Assembly (NCBI GenBank): GCA_037954325.1
Contig: JBBMNZ010000019.1
Span: 15,177,001-15,241,000, forward strand
Length of the DNA stretch: 64,000 nucleotides
From: Fistularia commersonii
Lineage: Eukaryota; Chordata; Actinopteri; Syngnathiformes; Fistulariidae
Direction: 5' to 3'
This document shows positions 10,985-23,495 of the stretch, one piece after another. Numbering within the stretch: position 1 is the stretch's first letter; each line of letters starts with the position of its first letter. Made by a program: the position numbers and the translations under genes. The notes under the pieces were generated by a model. That model had not been told where the DNA came from. It saw only the letters and a program-made list of their open reading frames with translations, and made no database searches.

Positions 10985-11535
10985 GTCTCATCACTAAGAT
11001 GCTTACCAGTTCATTTCCCCCTTGCAGCCGAGCACAATGGATGAATATATTCCAGTTTCCCAGGCAGACATTCACCGCCACCAACAGATGAATCACAACT
11101 ATAATCCTGTCATCCCCATGCAGAGTGTACTCTCCCCATAACGTCTCCCTATAACCTACTGCCATTTAAGTGTGATCCTTGGATGTAATCCATCAAAGCG
11201 GCGGCCGACTGTTTACTCCAGACAAACACTTGAGAGACGGCCGTTCGCCGAGATAATAGAAAAGAAGCCGAGGAATGTGAAATGTGACATTACTGCATCA
11301 GTCAATATTCGCCGTCCCTCCTGAGACGCACCCCGACCATGGCACAGAGCGTTTAGGTCTATTTTCAAACTGTCATGAGTGGCCAAGTGGCAAGTATCAT
11401 TTTTATTTTAAAATATCTTTTTTTTGGATGATTTTTCCCCCGCCCCTTGTCACCACATCGCATGAAAATTTCATTTTTTTTTTACCATTTCACATTAGAA
11501 TATTATGAAATATATAAAATGCATGCCAACGGCGT
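10985..11535. other. Unassigned sequence
   Basis: Nothing recognised. Confidence 0.4.
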
Positions 11536-11652
11536 ACAATAACAACAACAACAACAACAACAGCAACAATAATAATAATAATAATAAATACAGTCAAAAT
11601 TGAACAACAACAACAATAATAATAATAATAATAATAAATACCGTCAAAATTG

Positions 11653-11688
<36 letters not shown>

Positions 11689-11727
11689 AATAATGATAAT
11701 AATAATAAATAAATATAGTCAAAATTG
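11536..11727 (+). repeat. Compound (AAC)n(AAT)n array with a repeated spacer
   Basis: Three successive blocks of (AAC)n then (AAT)n each end in AAATACAGTCAAAATTG, AAATACCGTCAAAATTG or AAATATAGTCAAAATTG (11586, 11636, 11711). The spacing is 50 then 75 bases, so the whole composite has been duplicated and its trinucleotide parts have changed length. Confidence 0.9.
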
Positions 11728-12131
11728 AATTATATGGGAAGAAAAAGTCCATGTCCATCTGCTTAGCTCCCTGTTCTACAGGTGGCAGTCAATTGCAATA
11801 AGTGTAAATCCTTATACATCCCTCAGTTTCTACGTGCTTGAAGAAAAGAAAAAGAAAAAAGCTGATAAAGGAGAGCAGCTGATTATTCATCAAACATTGC
11901 CCAGCCGGCCATTTGTATTGATCACCCTGTAGCCAGAATTAATATGGTTTATTCCCGTATGGACGGGCAAAAACATCTTAAAAGGGAAGAAAATCAATAA
12001 AGCTATTTGGTAAAGGCCAGAGTGTGTGACACACTGGCGAATTAGCTGTTTTTCACCCAGGGATTCAAGCACATCTGCACTTTCAAGACATTTACTTTCC
12101 TAGAAACCCAGCCAGCACGCGTAGTCACAAA

Positions 12132-12134
<3 letters not shown>
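11728..12134. other. Unassigned sequence
   Basis: Nothing recognised. Confidence 0.4.

Positions 12135-12179
<45 letters not shown>
12135..12179 (+). repeat. (CA)n microsatellite
   Basis: About 22 CA units. Confidence 0.95.
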
Positions 12180-12181
<2 letters not shown>

Positions 12182-12540
12182 ATTTGCATTCACACAAACA
12201 TAGGTTTTAGCCAATGCTAATGATGGCAGGCGGCCGCCTCAGCCGTCACACAACCGGAGAAATCAATGTCAGTCTCCTCAAACCCAAGGCTGTCCTTCAC
12301 AGCTGCAGGAAGGACGAACCCCAGGCTCAGGTCCGGACTGATCTCTATCTGCCCCGTCTGAGGAACTGCTGCGAGCTTCCCTGCGCTCACAGGGCGACCC
12401 ATTACCCGCAACGGCATCGTGCTGATTGTCTGATCATACGGAAGGACTGACAGGCTGCCGCGTTCTTCAAATGACAGCATATCCTTCAAAGTGTCTCCTG
12501 AGATTGTCAGTCTGGTCTCAGTTATATCTGAACATAAAAT
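12180..12540. other. Unassigned sequence
   Basis: Single-copy-looking sequence with moderate G+C. The frames on both strands (12214-12450 and 12217-12705) overlap, and the longer runs into the trinucleotide array, so neither is called. Confidence 0.4.
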
Positions 12541-12542
12541 AC

Positions 12543-12579
<37 letters not shown>

Positions 12580-12760
12580 ATTATCATTATTATTATTATT
12601 AGTAGTAGTACTAGTAGTAGTAGCAGTAGTTAGCAGTAGTAGTATTATTAAAATTATTATCAGCATTATTATTTTCATTATTAAAAGCATTATCATTATT
12701 AGCATTAATATTATTATCAGAATGATGAATTAAATTATCAACATTATTATTATAATATCC
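12541..12760 (+). repeat. (ATT)n and (AGT)n trinucleotide-rich tract
   Basis: ATT units change to AGT units near 12600-12640 and then to degenerate ATT-rich sequence. Confidence 0.9.
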
Positions 12761-13989
12761 ATTGTGTATGTTGTTTTTATTATAACATACACATTATTAT
12801 TTATTATTTGCTCATTTATTTCACTACTAAAACTTACTATATACTATTTCTTTACCCAGTTATACCGTAAAATTTTAGAATGCCTAATTTTGTTTTCACT
12901 CCAGTTTGCGATAATCACATCAATTATCCGGATGAGGATTTGAATTCAAAGCAACTCTCATTCATTATTTCCTTGCTTTTCTTCCTCCGCCATGTCCACG
13001 ATCCATCGCTCATTAACCGCTCTTGTCTCGACTTCTAATGGACGCCTTCGTTAACGGCAACCATAACAATAAAAAGTGGAATAAAACTTTATATGCATTG
13101 CGAATTTTCCAAGATAACACGCAGCTCAAAGTGCTTTCCAATGTAAAAGTAGCTAAATAAGCAAGACAGCATTGTCAAATTAAAGTTTATACAGCGATTA
13201 ACGCGATGGGCGTATTTCGTGATGCAATTAAGAGTACTATCCGGTATTTATGTAGTCGTCCTGTAGCTCATAACTTAAATTTATAACATCGCCCATCTAA
13301 TTTATCTGCCGGCGTGCATAGTCGTCATTATAAGTGTTATTTCCTGGAAGCTGCCTGGAGGCATTTCTCCACTTTTTAAGGGCCCGTAATATGAATTAAA
13401 CCAATTTCCCCTCCACGGCAGGGACATGTAGAAGTTAAAAGGAAATTAGTTTTGGATGGTAGATGTGTTTTTCGCCAGGTGTCCGGCTTTGAGGCCCAGA
13501 ATGGAAGCGAGGGGGAGGCCGACCCTCAGTGGGTTTCAGTGCAGATCTCCTTGGAGATCTCAGGGCAGCGGGAAATGAAGGGAATATCCAGCCTGATCTT
13601 TATTCAACCTCGGATGTAAAGCACAGGGTCCGGGGTCGAGATAGCCATCTCTGTCTGCGCACGCTGGGGGCCGTTAATGGAGTCTGGGCATCGCCGCATT
13701 CGGCCCACAGCTATTTCCAACGGAAATTTTTCGTGCGGCGTGTCTCCGGCAGGTCGGCTCTCCTTTCAAACTGCCCACTTCTTTGTAAGCGCTGTTAAAG
13801 CTGCGTCGGGAACATTAGGATTGATCAAACCGGAGAGATAAACACTGCAAAATACCTATTTGATCTTTACCTGAGGTCGTTTTCTCTAGTGATTAAAAAT
13901 GCATTAAAAAAAAGAATGCGATGATATATTTATAAGATTCTAAACTGGGGCAAGATGAAATAAAAGTTATGATTTTGTTTCTTAAATAT
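12761..13989. other. Unassigned, single-copy-looking block
   Basis: From about 13080 to 13800 the sequence has balanced composition with no simple repeats. It includes a run of A+T-rich words such as TTTAATGA-like and TAATTAAA-like cores typical of, but not specific to, developmental enhancers. No reading frame is convincing. Confidence 0.35.

Positions 13990-14038
<49 letters not shown>
13990..14038 (+). repeat. (AAT)n microsatellite
   Basis: About 16 AAT units. Confidence 0.95.
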
Positions 14039-14039
<1 letters not shown>

Positions 14040-14454
14040 GGATCTTGGGGGAACTGGAGCCAAATGCATCTGTCAGAGGCAGTGATTCTTCTTTTTATTA
14101 TTACGATTAGTAATGATAATAGTAATGATAGTATTATTAGTATTTAATAATAAGGTATATACTATATATTGTATAGTAAACTATAAATAGTAAATTTGTT
14201 TCTTAAATTTATTTTTCTTTCTTTCTTTATTGATTTCTTTTTTTTTTTTAATCATCATATGGGATAATCAATCTCAGTTCAGTGGGTTTATTAAGTTAAA
14301 ACTTGTGTGCAATACATTTTTTCTGTAATTTAATGTAAAATTACTGTATTCAAATTATTCTTGGTATTCCAATTATTATGTGTTTTTTAATAGTATTATC
14401 ATTTATCTAGTCATCTATTTATGGACTTTACTGCTTATAATTTGATAAGTATAA

Positions 14455-14508
<54 letters not shown>

Positions 14509-15641
14509 TATTATTGTATTTATTATTATTATTTTTTTTAATTAGTCATAGTTGTTATAGTAGCAGTCGTGTTAGCTGCAGTAGTGTCATTGTGCACATT
14601 GCCAGGTGATGGATGAAGGCATCCTGTCCTCACAAGTGATCCTTGCTGAAATGAAACGGGAAGGACTTTCTTTATCCGGAGTGTCGCAATGGGATTATTT
14701 GTCGAATGGAAATTAAAGAGGGTAAATGCCCAAATGCACGCAGGCTTTGAAACGCAATTATCGTGGGCAGTGTTAGTCCAAAGAAGAAATGGATAATGTT
14801 CTTTAAGGAAAGAGGGATAGTTGCAATCAGGCTGCAGACGAATTAAAGGTAAAAGTTAGGAAAGTAAAGGTGGGGAAACTGCTACAGATAAGATGAATGA
14901 GAATAAAAGAGAGACTTAGCACTAATCAAATGTCAGAGCTTTTGAATTATAAAAAATATACAAGATAGCTGTATAATAATCAGATGAAAAATGATCTGGT
15001 GTTTTTTATATAGCTTTTGCTGAACAGAAAAAACAAAAGGGAGCTCATCGGGTCCACTTGAATTGATTTAATTTAGCTCAATCAAATTCAATTTAATGAA
15101 TTTATTTCAATCAAATGTTTATTTGATAAGTAGACAAATAGAAAAAAAACATGGCAATACATGTTGTAAAAGTCATTCATAAATAAGTATGTACATTATT
15201 AAATGGAAAAGTAAATACATAGAACATAAATAAATGTGGTAACACTAAGGATGGCAATGATGATGGTGATAAAGATGATAATGCAAATAATGCTAATGGT
15301 AATATTAATAAATATGAAAATGATAATACAATGACAAGGCTACTTATGATAATGCCAGTAATAACTATAATTACACAAAAAAATAAAAGTAATTATAAAA
15401 TATTATTGAAAGTAATACTGCTGCTAATAATTAAAATGATAGCTTTTAAATGTCATACTATCTTTATTATTGTTATACCCACTGTTATACAGTGATGCAA
15501 ATATCAGGTGTTTTGAAATTTTTGAAATCACCACCGGAAATCCCTTCTGAAGGTAGAAGCTGCATAAGCCAGTACAACTTTCGCCCCCTGCCTGACCCCC
15601 ACCATCTTTTCCTCTGGCATGTTTCCATGGAGATCCAAAAG
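14039..15641. other. A+T-rich unassigned stretch with (ATT)n
   Basis: Includes an (ATT)n tract at about 14455-14530 and degenerate AAT/GAT-rich sequence at 15240-15430. No gene recognised. Confidence 0.5.
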
Positions 15642-15680
15642 CGCCCCCCACCCCCCCCCCCCACCCCCTTCCACCCCCCC
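15642..15680 (+). repeat. Poly(C)-rich tract
   Basis: Runs of 6, 14, 5 and 7 C broken by A or TT. The minus strand therefore has G runs able in principle to form a G-quadruplex. Confidence 0.9.
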
Positions 15681-16333
15681 ATTCTTCACACAGACACCTT
15701 AGTTCATCGCCATACGTCAGCTTACTGCACCCCGAGGAGATGATTATTCTCGGTAAAATGTTGACGCCTCTGCGCGCCGTTATTCATCTGAGGGAGTGAG
15801 AACTGTGTCTTGTCACATCCTTGCCGTCGCCTAATTGCTTTCAGACGGCTTGCGGTTGCCACGGCGCCCACCCACCCAGCAAATAATTTAAATGAGCAAT
15901 AACAAGGTGCGACTGTATTAGAGCATAATCCTGTATGATGGACCATTATAGAAAACTCTCTGCATCTAAATAACAATAGGGAAATGAGGAAACACCGATT
16001 TCTTTCAAAGTCCCTGGCATTCCTCTGCGAGTGCAGAGGCATACAGAACTTTAGACCTCTGGATATTTGGATTACTCTGCAATTTTTCCTTTGAGAGTAT
16101 GGCACCCCAGGCAAAAAAGCACCAAATCATTTTTCATAAAACAAAAAAATAAACAGATCATTTTAAAAAAGAGGGAAGTGAAAAAATACAAAACAGATGA
16201 CCTGAGAGAGGAGCCATCCCCTGAAAATGAGTAGCAGCAAGTCGTCGGCATAGAGGGAGAAAGCAAACCCAGGCGAGAGAAAGGTTGTGTTTTATCCAGC
16301 GCCACCTTGTCAGAAACCCGAAAGTGCCATTGC
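15681..16333. other. Unassigned, single-copy-looking sequence
   Basis: Balanced composition; nothing recognised. An ORF at 15722-16114 (-) has no known domain. Confidence 0.4.
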
Positions 16334-17300
16334 TCATTCATTCATTCATTCATTCATTCATTCATTCATTCATTCATTCACTCATGGAGCCCATTCCAGC
16401 TGCTATTGGGCAAGAGTATGGACTCCCCTTGGGCTGATTGTTGGTCCATCACAGGGCCTCTTATAGAGACATACAACGATTCACCCTCTCATTCACACGT
16501 CATATGGACATAATATTGTTCACCCTGTCATTCACAAGTGAAAACAACATTCAATCATGCCACTAACTTGTCATGTTGACATATAGAGTGAATCACTCAT
16601 TCATTCTCATATTGAGTCATATAATTGTTCACCCACTGTTCATCCAGTCGTTCAACTGCTCACCCTCTAATCACACTTCAGTTAAAAACTGTCACCTATT
16701 GCTCCTTGCATTCACTTATCAAATAAACATACAGCCATTCACCTTCTCATTCACACCTGATATAATGTAATTTGCTCATTCACCCTCTCATTCACTTGTC
16801 AAATAAACATACAGTCATTCACCCTCTCATTTGCACGTTGTATAGTTACATAGTTACATACAACCATTCATCCTGTAATTCACACTTCATATCGTAACGT
16901 ATTTCTTTTCATTTTGTCATTCACACGTCATATAACAACATTCAACCGTTCATCCTCTCATTCACATGTTCTATCGAATCAAGACACATGATCGTTCAAC
17001 CATTCACCCTTTCATTTACTTGTCATATTAACATACAGACATTCACCCTCTCATTTGCAATTCATATACAAAATGACTGTTCACACTTTCATTCATATGT
17101 GATAAAACATCTGACCATTCACCCTTTCATTCACATGTTAAATAGGGACATACTACATTCACTTGGTCATTCACTCAACATATAGTTACATAAAACCATT
17201 TGCCCAAACGTGATGTACCAACATTCAACTATTCATCCTCTCATTCACTTTTCAAATAAACATGCAACATTAACCCTCTCATTCACACATCCATCCAGTC
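16334..17300 (-). repeat. R1 copy expanded into a degenerate tandem array (array 1)
   Basis: It opens with (ATTC)n at 16335-16380 and a recognisable R1 end in reverse orientation (CATTCCAGCTGCTATTGGGC, TTGGTCCATCACAGGGCC, AGAGACATACAACGATTCAC). After that the word ATTCACCCTCTCATTCACAC recurs with changes about every 38-40 bases or multiples (for example near 16739, 16780, 16817, 17006, 17040, 17115), alternating with CATATAGGGACATA-like words. In normal R1 this word occurs once. The array has evidently grown from inside the repeat. Confidence 0.75.
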
Positions 17301-18065
17301 TAATGTCCACTGAATGTCCTGCATGATCCATTCTATTGGAGGAACCTTGCAAACCCATAGGAACTCACCGGATAACTGTGACATTTATTTCAAAACCTGA
17401 CCTGAACTTAAATGAAAAATATAATTAAAAAATGACTTTCTCTCGAGGGGCCCAGAAATCTGCTTTGATTCTTCGGTGCCTGGCAACCGTTGAGCATTGT
17501 CAGAGAAGAGAGCAAAGTGTGTTTCTGAGCTGCAGAATGGAGTTCGTTGGTCCGCCGGGCCCAAATCTTGAGACGCCATTCCACAGAAATTAGGCCCGTG
17601 CGGCAAAATCCTCACATAGGCAGAATTTCTCCTGACGCAGCAGCTAGGCAGAAATGGATGGCGCTCCACCGCCGCCGCCTGGATCTGCTCTCAACCATCC
17701 CCTGCAGTGCAGCCGTCTGAGTTTCCGATTTCATCAAAAGCCGCGCGATGACGGGGAAGCCATTTTGGATGATTTGTAGCCAAAACTGAACAAAATATCT
17801 AATTTTGGAGCACCGCGGCCTCGTTATCGATTTCCATGGAATAGATTACAGGATTCCCTATCAATGACGTAATCGTGAGGCTCATGCGGATGGACAGGGC
17901 CGGACCTCGGCGACCCCGTCTGACTGTCACTGCCTGCCTCGGGTGAAGACATGACATATCCAGGAGTGCGTGACGCCCCCTCCAGATTAATCGGGGTCCT
18001 GCAAGGTGATTCCCATGCCAGGCACGCACGTTTATTGGCAGCCTCACTTAGCGAAAGTGACAGGG
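17301..18065. other. Unassigned, single-copy-looking sequence
   Basis: Higher G+C than its flanks between about 17500 and 18060. Nothing recognised. Confidence 0.4.
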
Positions 18066-19036
18066 CACATCATGGCGCACACACACATACATGCTATAGA
18101 TGTTGACCATCAGCCTCAGATGTTCTAGGGTAATTTAAATTGAATAGACAGACAAATAATTAACAATGAAAGACACACAGGTGACTGTGTGACTTGATTT
18201 GCTCGATATGCATATTTTATACATATATGAATATATTTAGATATAAACATAACGTTTTGAACTATTTTATAATTATTTGGTTATTTTTTGGGACAAGGCA
18301 ACTTAATCTGCAAAAGCTAAATGACAAAAAATAAAATAAAATAGAATAATAATAATAATTATTGTTATTATTATAAAGAATAATAATGAGTAGATTAATG
18401 GATATATAAATACCCAAATAAATAAGATTAACCAGTGACAAAAAATTGTATATAGGTAAATACATATGTGAGTGACATGGGGACTTTTGAGCCCCAAGAC
18501 AAATAAATATTATAACTAAAATATGTTAAAACTACTGCCATTACCCAACTCCCAAAACACACACACACACATACGCACACAGTAACACATACACACTGTA
18601 GACATTGACCATCAGCCTCAGATGTTCTACAGTTATTTAAATTAATATTGACCGAATAATTAAATGAAATCATTAATAAATAAATCAATTAATTCATCAA
18701 TAAAATATTCGTGCAATTCTGTGAATTGTGTTTTTTTTTTTTTTTCCATTTTTGGAATTTATACATGTATGAATACATTCATAAATATTAGTTAGTTTTG
18801 AACTATTTGTATTGTATTATTATTATATAATTTTTTGAACAGGATAACATAATCTGCAAAAGCTAAATGGATAATATCAAGGCCCGAGTTAATTACTATT
18901 ATTATTATTAAAATAAATGCAATTTTTCTTCACTCTAAATGAATGAGTAAATGAATGAATATATAAATACAATTGTGAATGAGACTTTCGAGCCAAAGAC
19001 AAATAAAATGTTAGAAATGATGATTTTCTCCAACTG

Positions 19037-19085
<49 letters not shown>

Positions 19086-19430
19086 TACACACACACACAC
19101 ACACACGCACACACAACTACACACACACACTAGACATAGACCATCACTCTCAGATGTTCTAATACATTCTTTTTTTATTTGAATACAACAGGAAGAACAG
19201 GGAGATAATTAAAGACATCAATATTTTTGACTTTTTTGAATTACAATACTAATAACCTTTATAAATGAATGAGTAAATGGATGGGTTTATAAATTGATGA
19301 ATAAATAAATATAAGATAGATACATAAAGTACATATTTTACAAATAAAATCTTTTACAGCTTCTGACACTTCTCAACTCGAACACTATCACACACACACT
19401 ACACACACACACACACACACACACACAGCT
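18066..19430 (+). repeat. Tandem repeat with a unit of about 0.5 kb, about 2.5 copies
   Basis: Several landmarks recur in the same order. GACCATCAGCCTCAGATGTTCT-like words start near 18105, 18608 and 19139. ATCTGCAAAAGCTAAATG occurs near 18307 and 18853. GAGCC..AAGACAAATAAA occurs near 18489 and 18990. Each unit carries a (CA)n tract just before the GACCATCA word, and one more CA tract closes the array near 19400. The copies differ by many small changes and by CA length. Confidence 0.8.
19039..19130 (+). repeat. (CA)n tract inside the 0.5-kb tandem unit
   Basis: About 20 CA units, then interrupted CA/TA/CG units. It is the longest of the CA tracts in the array. The frames are poly-His/Thr or poly-Cys/Val. 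Confidence 0.95.
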
Positions 19431-20083
<653 letters not shown>

Positions 20084-20480
20084 TTCTTCTAATTTTAAGC
20101 ATTTGGAGAATGTTGCAGCAGCAAGCTAGCTAGCCGGCATACATTAAGAATAGCTTCACTCTGTGTGATACAGGAAAATGCGTGGTAAATGCAGGCCGAC
20201 CGTTGCATGTGTGTCTCCTCCTTACACCTCAATCCCCCTCCACCAGGGCAGGAGGAAGTCATCCAGGTAGCTTTTACACTTTTGAAATTTTTCCGCATCA
20301 TATATATCAAATGAAGGTACTTAAAGCAGCCGCTGTGTCCCAGGGTTGCTACTTGGCTATGGCAAAGTGCTTATCTATTCTAATTGCTAATGAGTATTCT
20401 AAATACTTCATAAATACTTAATCATGAGGAAGCTACTAAAGAAACGCTGCAAACTCAAATACAGGTGGAATTTGCCCATG
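20084..20480. other. Unassigned sequence
   Basis: Nothing recognised. Confidence 0.4.
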
Positions 20481-21295
20481 CATTCATTCATTAACTCACT
20501 CATTCACTCAGTGTTGGGGGAGCTGGAACCTATGATTGGATGAGAGGCGGGGCTCACTATGGACCAATCACAGGGCGGGATATAGAGACGTGCAACCATT
20601 TACTCTGTCATTCACAAGCCTCATAGGGACATTAGACCGTTCATATTTTCATTCCCATCAAATAGAAACATGCAACCACTCACTTTCTTTCTCACATATT
20701 ATATACGGACATACGATCCTTCACTGTCATTCATGCGTCAAAGAGAAATATACAATAATTCAGCCTCTCATTCATGTCAAATAGAGACATGCAGCCCTTC
20801 ACTCTGTCATTCACATATTATATAGTCATACAATAATTCACCCTTTCAGCCATGTCATATAAACACAAAAACACATTCACACATTAAAAAGGGATATTCA
20901 ACCATTCACTCTCACTAACGTGTCACATGGAGAGAAGCAGCAATTCACCCTCTCATTCTCCTATCATATAGAAAGATTAGACGCGTGTCTAATAAAGACA
21001 TAAAACCATTCACTCTGTCATTCCCATATTAAATAATCATACAATTCACCCTCCCATTTATGTCAGATTGAGACATGCAACTATTAACTCTTTCATTCAC
21101 ACGTTAAATAGGGACATTCAACCTTTCACTCTCACTGACAGCTCATTTGAGACATTTAAGGATTCAATTTGTCATTCACTTAGAAAACGGACATAAAACC
21201 ATTCAATCTGTCATTCAAGTCAACTAGGTATAGAAAATAATTCAACCTCTCATTCACATGTCATTCAGAGACAACAATTCACCCAGTCATTCTTT
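20481..21295 (-). repeat. R1 copy expanded into a degenerate tandem array (array 2)
   Basis: The start shows R1 in reverse orientation (CATTCATTCATTAACTCACT, AGAGGCGGGGCTCACTATGG, CCAATCACAGGGCGG, AGAGACGTGCAACCATTTAC). Then CAACCATTCACTCTGTCATT and ATAGGGACAT words recur about every 40 bases up to 21290. The words differ in detail from array 1 (CTCTGTCATT dominates here, CCCTCTCATT there), which suggests separate expansions or separate homogenisation. Confidence 0.75.
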
Positions 21296-22077
21296 CATAT
21301 GGGCCATGTCGGTTCTCCACTGAAGCTCCTGCATGAGTTTGCACTGTGTGAGGAACCCGATGGAGGGATGGAAGTGATTGATAAACAACAGAGTCACGGG
21401 GAGACCATCTCCAAATCACGTCCTCCAACTCCAAAGTCATCAAACCAAACACTCTCACCGAGGAAATCCTCTCTACCGACATGAGAACGAACCGATGAAT
21501 CGTCCGTCGCCGTGTGTCTTACTTATGCCACTCGTCGTTGAATTCCGCAAAGCTACTGGATGCTCTCTCTGTGATCAATATATCTCCTTCATGTCCTCCG
21601 AGCACTGTGGTGCAGACCAAGGGAAAAGCGGGGAGCTGGAATATTAGAAAAAGAAAAAAAAAAGAAATAATTACTTTCGCACCCGCTCTGCTCGGATCTG
21701 TCCCGAGGAAAAAAAAAAAAAGAGTTGAGTAAATAATGAAAATGAAAGGAAAACTAATCTTGTTGGTATAAAAGATGGACTAATGGAACGAGCTGGAACA
21801 CGTGTTCGTGACGATATAATTGAATAAGGGGCTTTGGAGCCAAGAACGGGTTGTTATTAAGATATGTGAGGATTTAAAACAGTGGGGATCATAGGCTTCC
21901 ATGGCAACGGTGGAGAAAAGGTCCAAAAACACAGTTTAAAAACACAAGCAAATTAAACAAAGAGCCTCTGGTATGATTTAGGCAAAGGGAACACATAGAT
22001 CTTTGAGAATCTTGCAGAACATCTAAACGTTTTAGCAAATAGATATGAAGAAGTGAAACAAAATTAAAGCAGAATAA
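21296..22077. other. Unassigned sequence
   Basis: Two A-rich tracts (about 21645-21665 and 21708-21721). Overlapping short frames at 21279-21732 are not convincing. Confidence 0.4.
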
Positions 22078-22085
22078 TAATAATG

Positions 22086-22115
<30 letters not shown>
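22078..22115 (+). repeat. (AAT)n microsatellite
   Basis: About 12 AAT units with one GAT interruption. Confidence 0.9.
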
Positions 22116-22118
<3 letters not shown>

Positions 22119-23495
22119 CATTTATTCTCTATGCTGGTCATGTTTTCACATTCTTCATTTAAGACATTTTAACATTAAATGCATTTGAAGACATTTCCTC
22201 TTAGACTGCAAATCAAAAATCAAAACCTAAAAAACACAAGGTTTATCCCTGGAAATCATTTATTTTTCAAATTATTACTATTCATACCCTCATTCTCATG
22301 AATTTAATAATAATAAGCATAATGTTAAAAATAATAATGTCAATTATTGTCATCAAAATAATAATAGTAAAAATATGATTATTGTTATTATTATCATTAT
22401 TTATTTTATTACCATTATCAGTATTATTAATGTATCATCATTATTATTATCATTGGTTAAATGAAACCAAGTTATTTGTTTAATCATATAGTCATTCGAT
22501 AATTTTCTCTTTAGACATTTTTCTAGCCCTTATAGTCTTTATGTTGCGCATGCAAAGGTGTGTGTGTTCCATCAACAGGTGGAACCTATAAGAAACACCA
22601 TGTGGCCTTGGATTGTCATGCCGGACAATAAAAAAGCAGGTGATAAATTAAAATAAAATATCTTGCTAAATTTCACACACAGACACGCTGCCAATTCTGC
22701 GAATCCAGCGGGCAGAGTGTGTTTTTGTGCTCGCCGGAGCGTTCAGGCACGGGCAATGAGGCAGGCAGGATAACATGAGAGCCTCTGGTTTGAAACCGCA
22801 ACCCTCAGAGCAGGTATTTCTGTGCCGGCTTCACCCATCAGCAGCATAACTAATGACGGCCATCCATTATATATCTGGCTATATTCATTCATTCATAATC
22901 TTGCGACAAGGCGTTGTGCTGTTTCCAGGGTCTGAGCTGAACGTCCACTGTAATACTAATTGTAAATGTGAATTTCAAACGTAAAGTGTGTAAAAATGAA
23001 CCAAAAGAGTAAATCCAGAGCAGAGCTGTGACAGAATGACCCACTTCAGTGCATTACGTAGACGTGATGTACAAGATCGTCTGTAAAACGAGTCAACGAG
23101 CAAGTTTCAGCTGCTCCACGAAGAGGGTAGAAAATAATGGTAAAGGCAGCCGGAGGATAAACAGAATACTTGATGATGCTCCGCTCTGATCCATCAGTAC
23201 GCCTCGAAATGGATGGATTTTTTTACGCTTACAATCTTCCATAGGCGTTATTTCCCTGAACGCTTCGTTGCATTGAAGTGTGAAGGTTTTCCCAGGAAAC
23301 CTAGCGATGGGAGTTATAGTGAACCCGTGTCTGTCTCTGAATCATGTAATGATTAACTGTATTTATGTACATGCTGGCTGCAGCCTTGACCTGTCCCATG
23401 TACACGAAAAGGACAAATAAACGAGCACATAATAATAATAATAGTAATAATAAGAATAATAAGTTAATTATATGAATACCAATATTCTTATTTTC
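22116..23495. other. Unassigned sequence
   Basis: A+T-rich with scattered ATT units to about 22500, then mixed composition. The part from 22690 to 23200 looks single copy. An (AAT)n-like tract at 23428-23462 lies just before the LINE 3' end. Confidence 0.4.

Noticed and set aside
16334..17300. Resemblance of the regularly spaced repeats to a CRISPR array
   Set aside because: Units are degenerate, spacing is irregular, the spacers are themselves repeat-derived, and the context is vertebrate; it is an R1-derived minisatellite.
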